Shown here: piece after piece, positions 63,549 through 64,000 of the stretch
Layout of the letters: every line of letters begins with the position of its first letter
Position numbering within the stretch: position 1 is the first letter of the stretch
Made by a program: the position numbers and the translations under genes
DNA from: Phycisphaerales bacterium
GTDB lineage: Bacteria > Planctomycetota > Phycisphaerae > UBA1845
Assembly: GCA_020639115.1 (NCBI GenBank)
Contig: JACKHG010000003.1
Location: 296,367-360,366, forward strand
Length of the DNA: 64,000 bases
Reading direction: 5' to 3'
The notes under the pieces: generated by a model
What the model was told of the DNA's origin: nothing
Database searches by the model: none
Seen by the model: the letters and a program-made list of their open reading frames with translations, nothing else

Positions 63549-63848
63549 TCATCGGATCCCGCGAACCCACAGGATCACGAGCCCGACGTTGAGGACGACC
63601 ATGACCGCAAAGACCACGCGATAGCTGGTTTTCTGCGTCTTGTGGCGGAAGATCCGCATGGCCAGCCAGGCCCCCAGCCACCCGCCCGCGACCTCCACGA
63701 GGTGCAGTGTCGCCTCCGGGATGCGCCGCCGCCCCAGCCGGGCCCGCCGCTTGTCGGCCCCGTGCATCACGAACGCAACGCACGACATGACGCCGCAAAC
63801 CCCCAGCGCCAGACCAAGCCGCCAATTCCCCTCGAGCCACCCGGGCAT
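63549..63848 (-). CDS. DUF1294 family small membrane protein
   Basis: About 99 residues with two to three membrane helices and the family core GADKRRARLGRRRIPEATLH followed by LVEVAGGWLGAWLAMRIFRHKTQK. DUF1294 proteins are short inner-membrane proteins of unknown function, sometimes fused to cold-shock domains; no such domain is present here. The ATG at 63848 gives the usual family length; an in-frame GTG at 63905 would add 19 residues. The rest of the window to 64000 shows nothing recognisable. Confidence 0.88.
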   Translation of the reverse strand: MPGWLEGNWRLGLALGVCGVMSCVAFVMHGADKRRARLGRRRIPEATLHLVEVAGGWLGAWLAMRIFRHKTQKTSYRVVFAVMVVLNVGLVILWVRGIR

Positions 63849-64000
63849 AACCACGTCAGCCGCACCAACCCCGCCCCGCCGCAGCAACCTCACCTCTGGC
63901 GTCACCCCCGAAGCTCAGCTAACACCCGGATCATCACGATCCCGAACCACTGGATCAACCTGGTTGCGTTGGGCTGCTATGACGGGAAGTATGGCCGTCG

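Overview
The window looks like chromosomal DNA of a planctomycete, most likely class Phycisphaerae or a relative. This is inferred from high G+C, secreted proteins ending in degenerate dockerin-like calcium repeats (45053-46246, 47891-49669), a pseudopilin with an H-x9-DG-like tail (55695-56648), a golvesin-like domain protein, and a dedicated type II ketosynthase/dehydratase/ACP cluster. No rRNA, tRNA, phage, IS or CRISPR locus was recognised. Starts were chosen from visible ribosome-binding sites, and several genes use GTG or TTG.

Layout. 1-8.3 kb: truncated ABC exporter with a lipoprotein gene, a secreted metzincin-type protease, and a membrane VWA/amidotransferase-fold protein. 8.3-10.1 kb: a gene-free block packed with short tandem repeats. 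10.1-13.6 kb: cupin, M20 amidohydrolase, and an odd YGSN-domain membrane protein. 14.4-18.7 kb: operon of dehydratase, long ACP, dehydratase and two ketosynthases, the first lacking both catalytic histidines. 18.8-27.1 kb: acylase-like protein, ScpB, ICMT-like methyltransferase, MCP, HEAT protein and an XRE regulator with a clear promoter/operator. 27.7-30.2 kb: S-adenosylhomocysteine hydrolase behind an ArsR-methyltransferase fusion regulator with its own palindrome. 30.4-35.1 kb: GT-C-like membrane protein, YjbQ, two orphan receiver proteins and more repeat-rich spacers. 35.4-42.9 kb: a compact five-gene SWIM/DUF5691/MoxR/DUF5682/VWA operon. 43.2-45.0 kb: etfBA. 45.0-51.1 kb: secreted HAF and golvesin proteins, a broken multihaem cytochrome gene and an exported M20 peptidase. 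51.1-54.8 kb: HWE histidine kinase with its receiver. 55-56.7 kb: CsbD, a DUF3309 micro-protein and a pseudopilin. 56.8-64 kb: RND efflux pump and adaptor, a PNGase F-like secreted protein and a DUF1294 protein.

The most striking non-genic signal is a set of degenerate 7-, 8-, 9- and longer-period tandem arrays of at least ten sequence families. They recur at distant loci in both orientations, often begin exactly on the stop codon of a gene, and often sit between genes of one operon. A composite element (28-bp hairpin followed by a CTCCAGA heptamer array) occurs three times. The two most system-like gene sets are the ketosynthase pair cluster and the five-gene MoxR/VWA operon.
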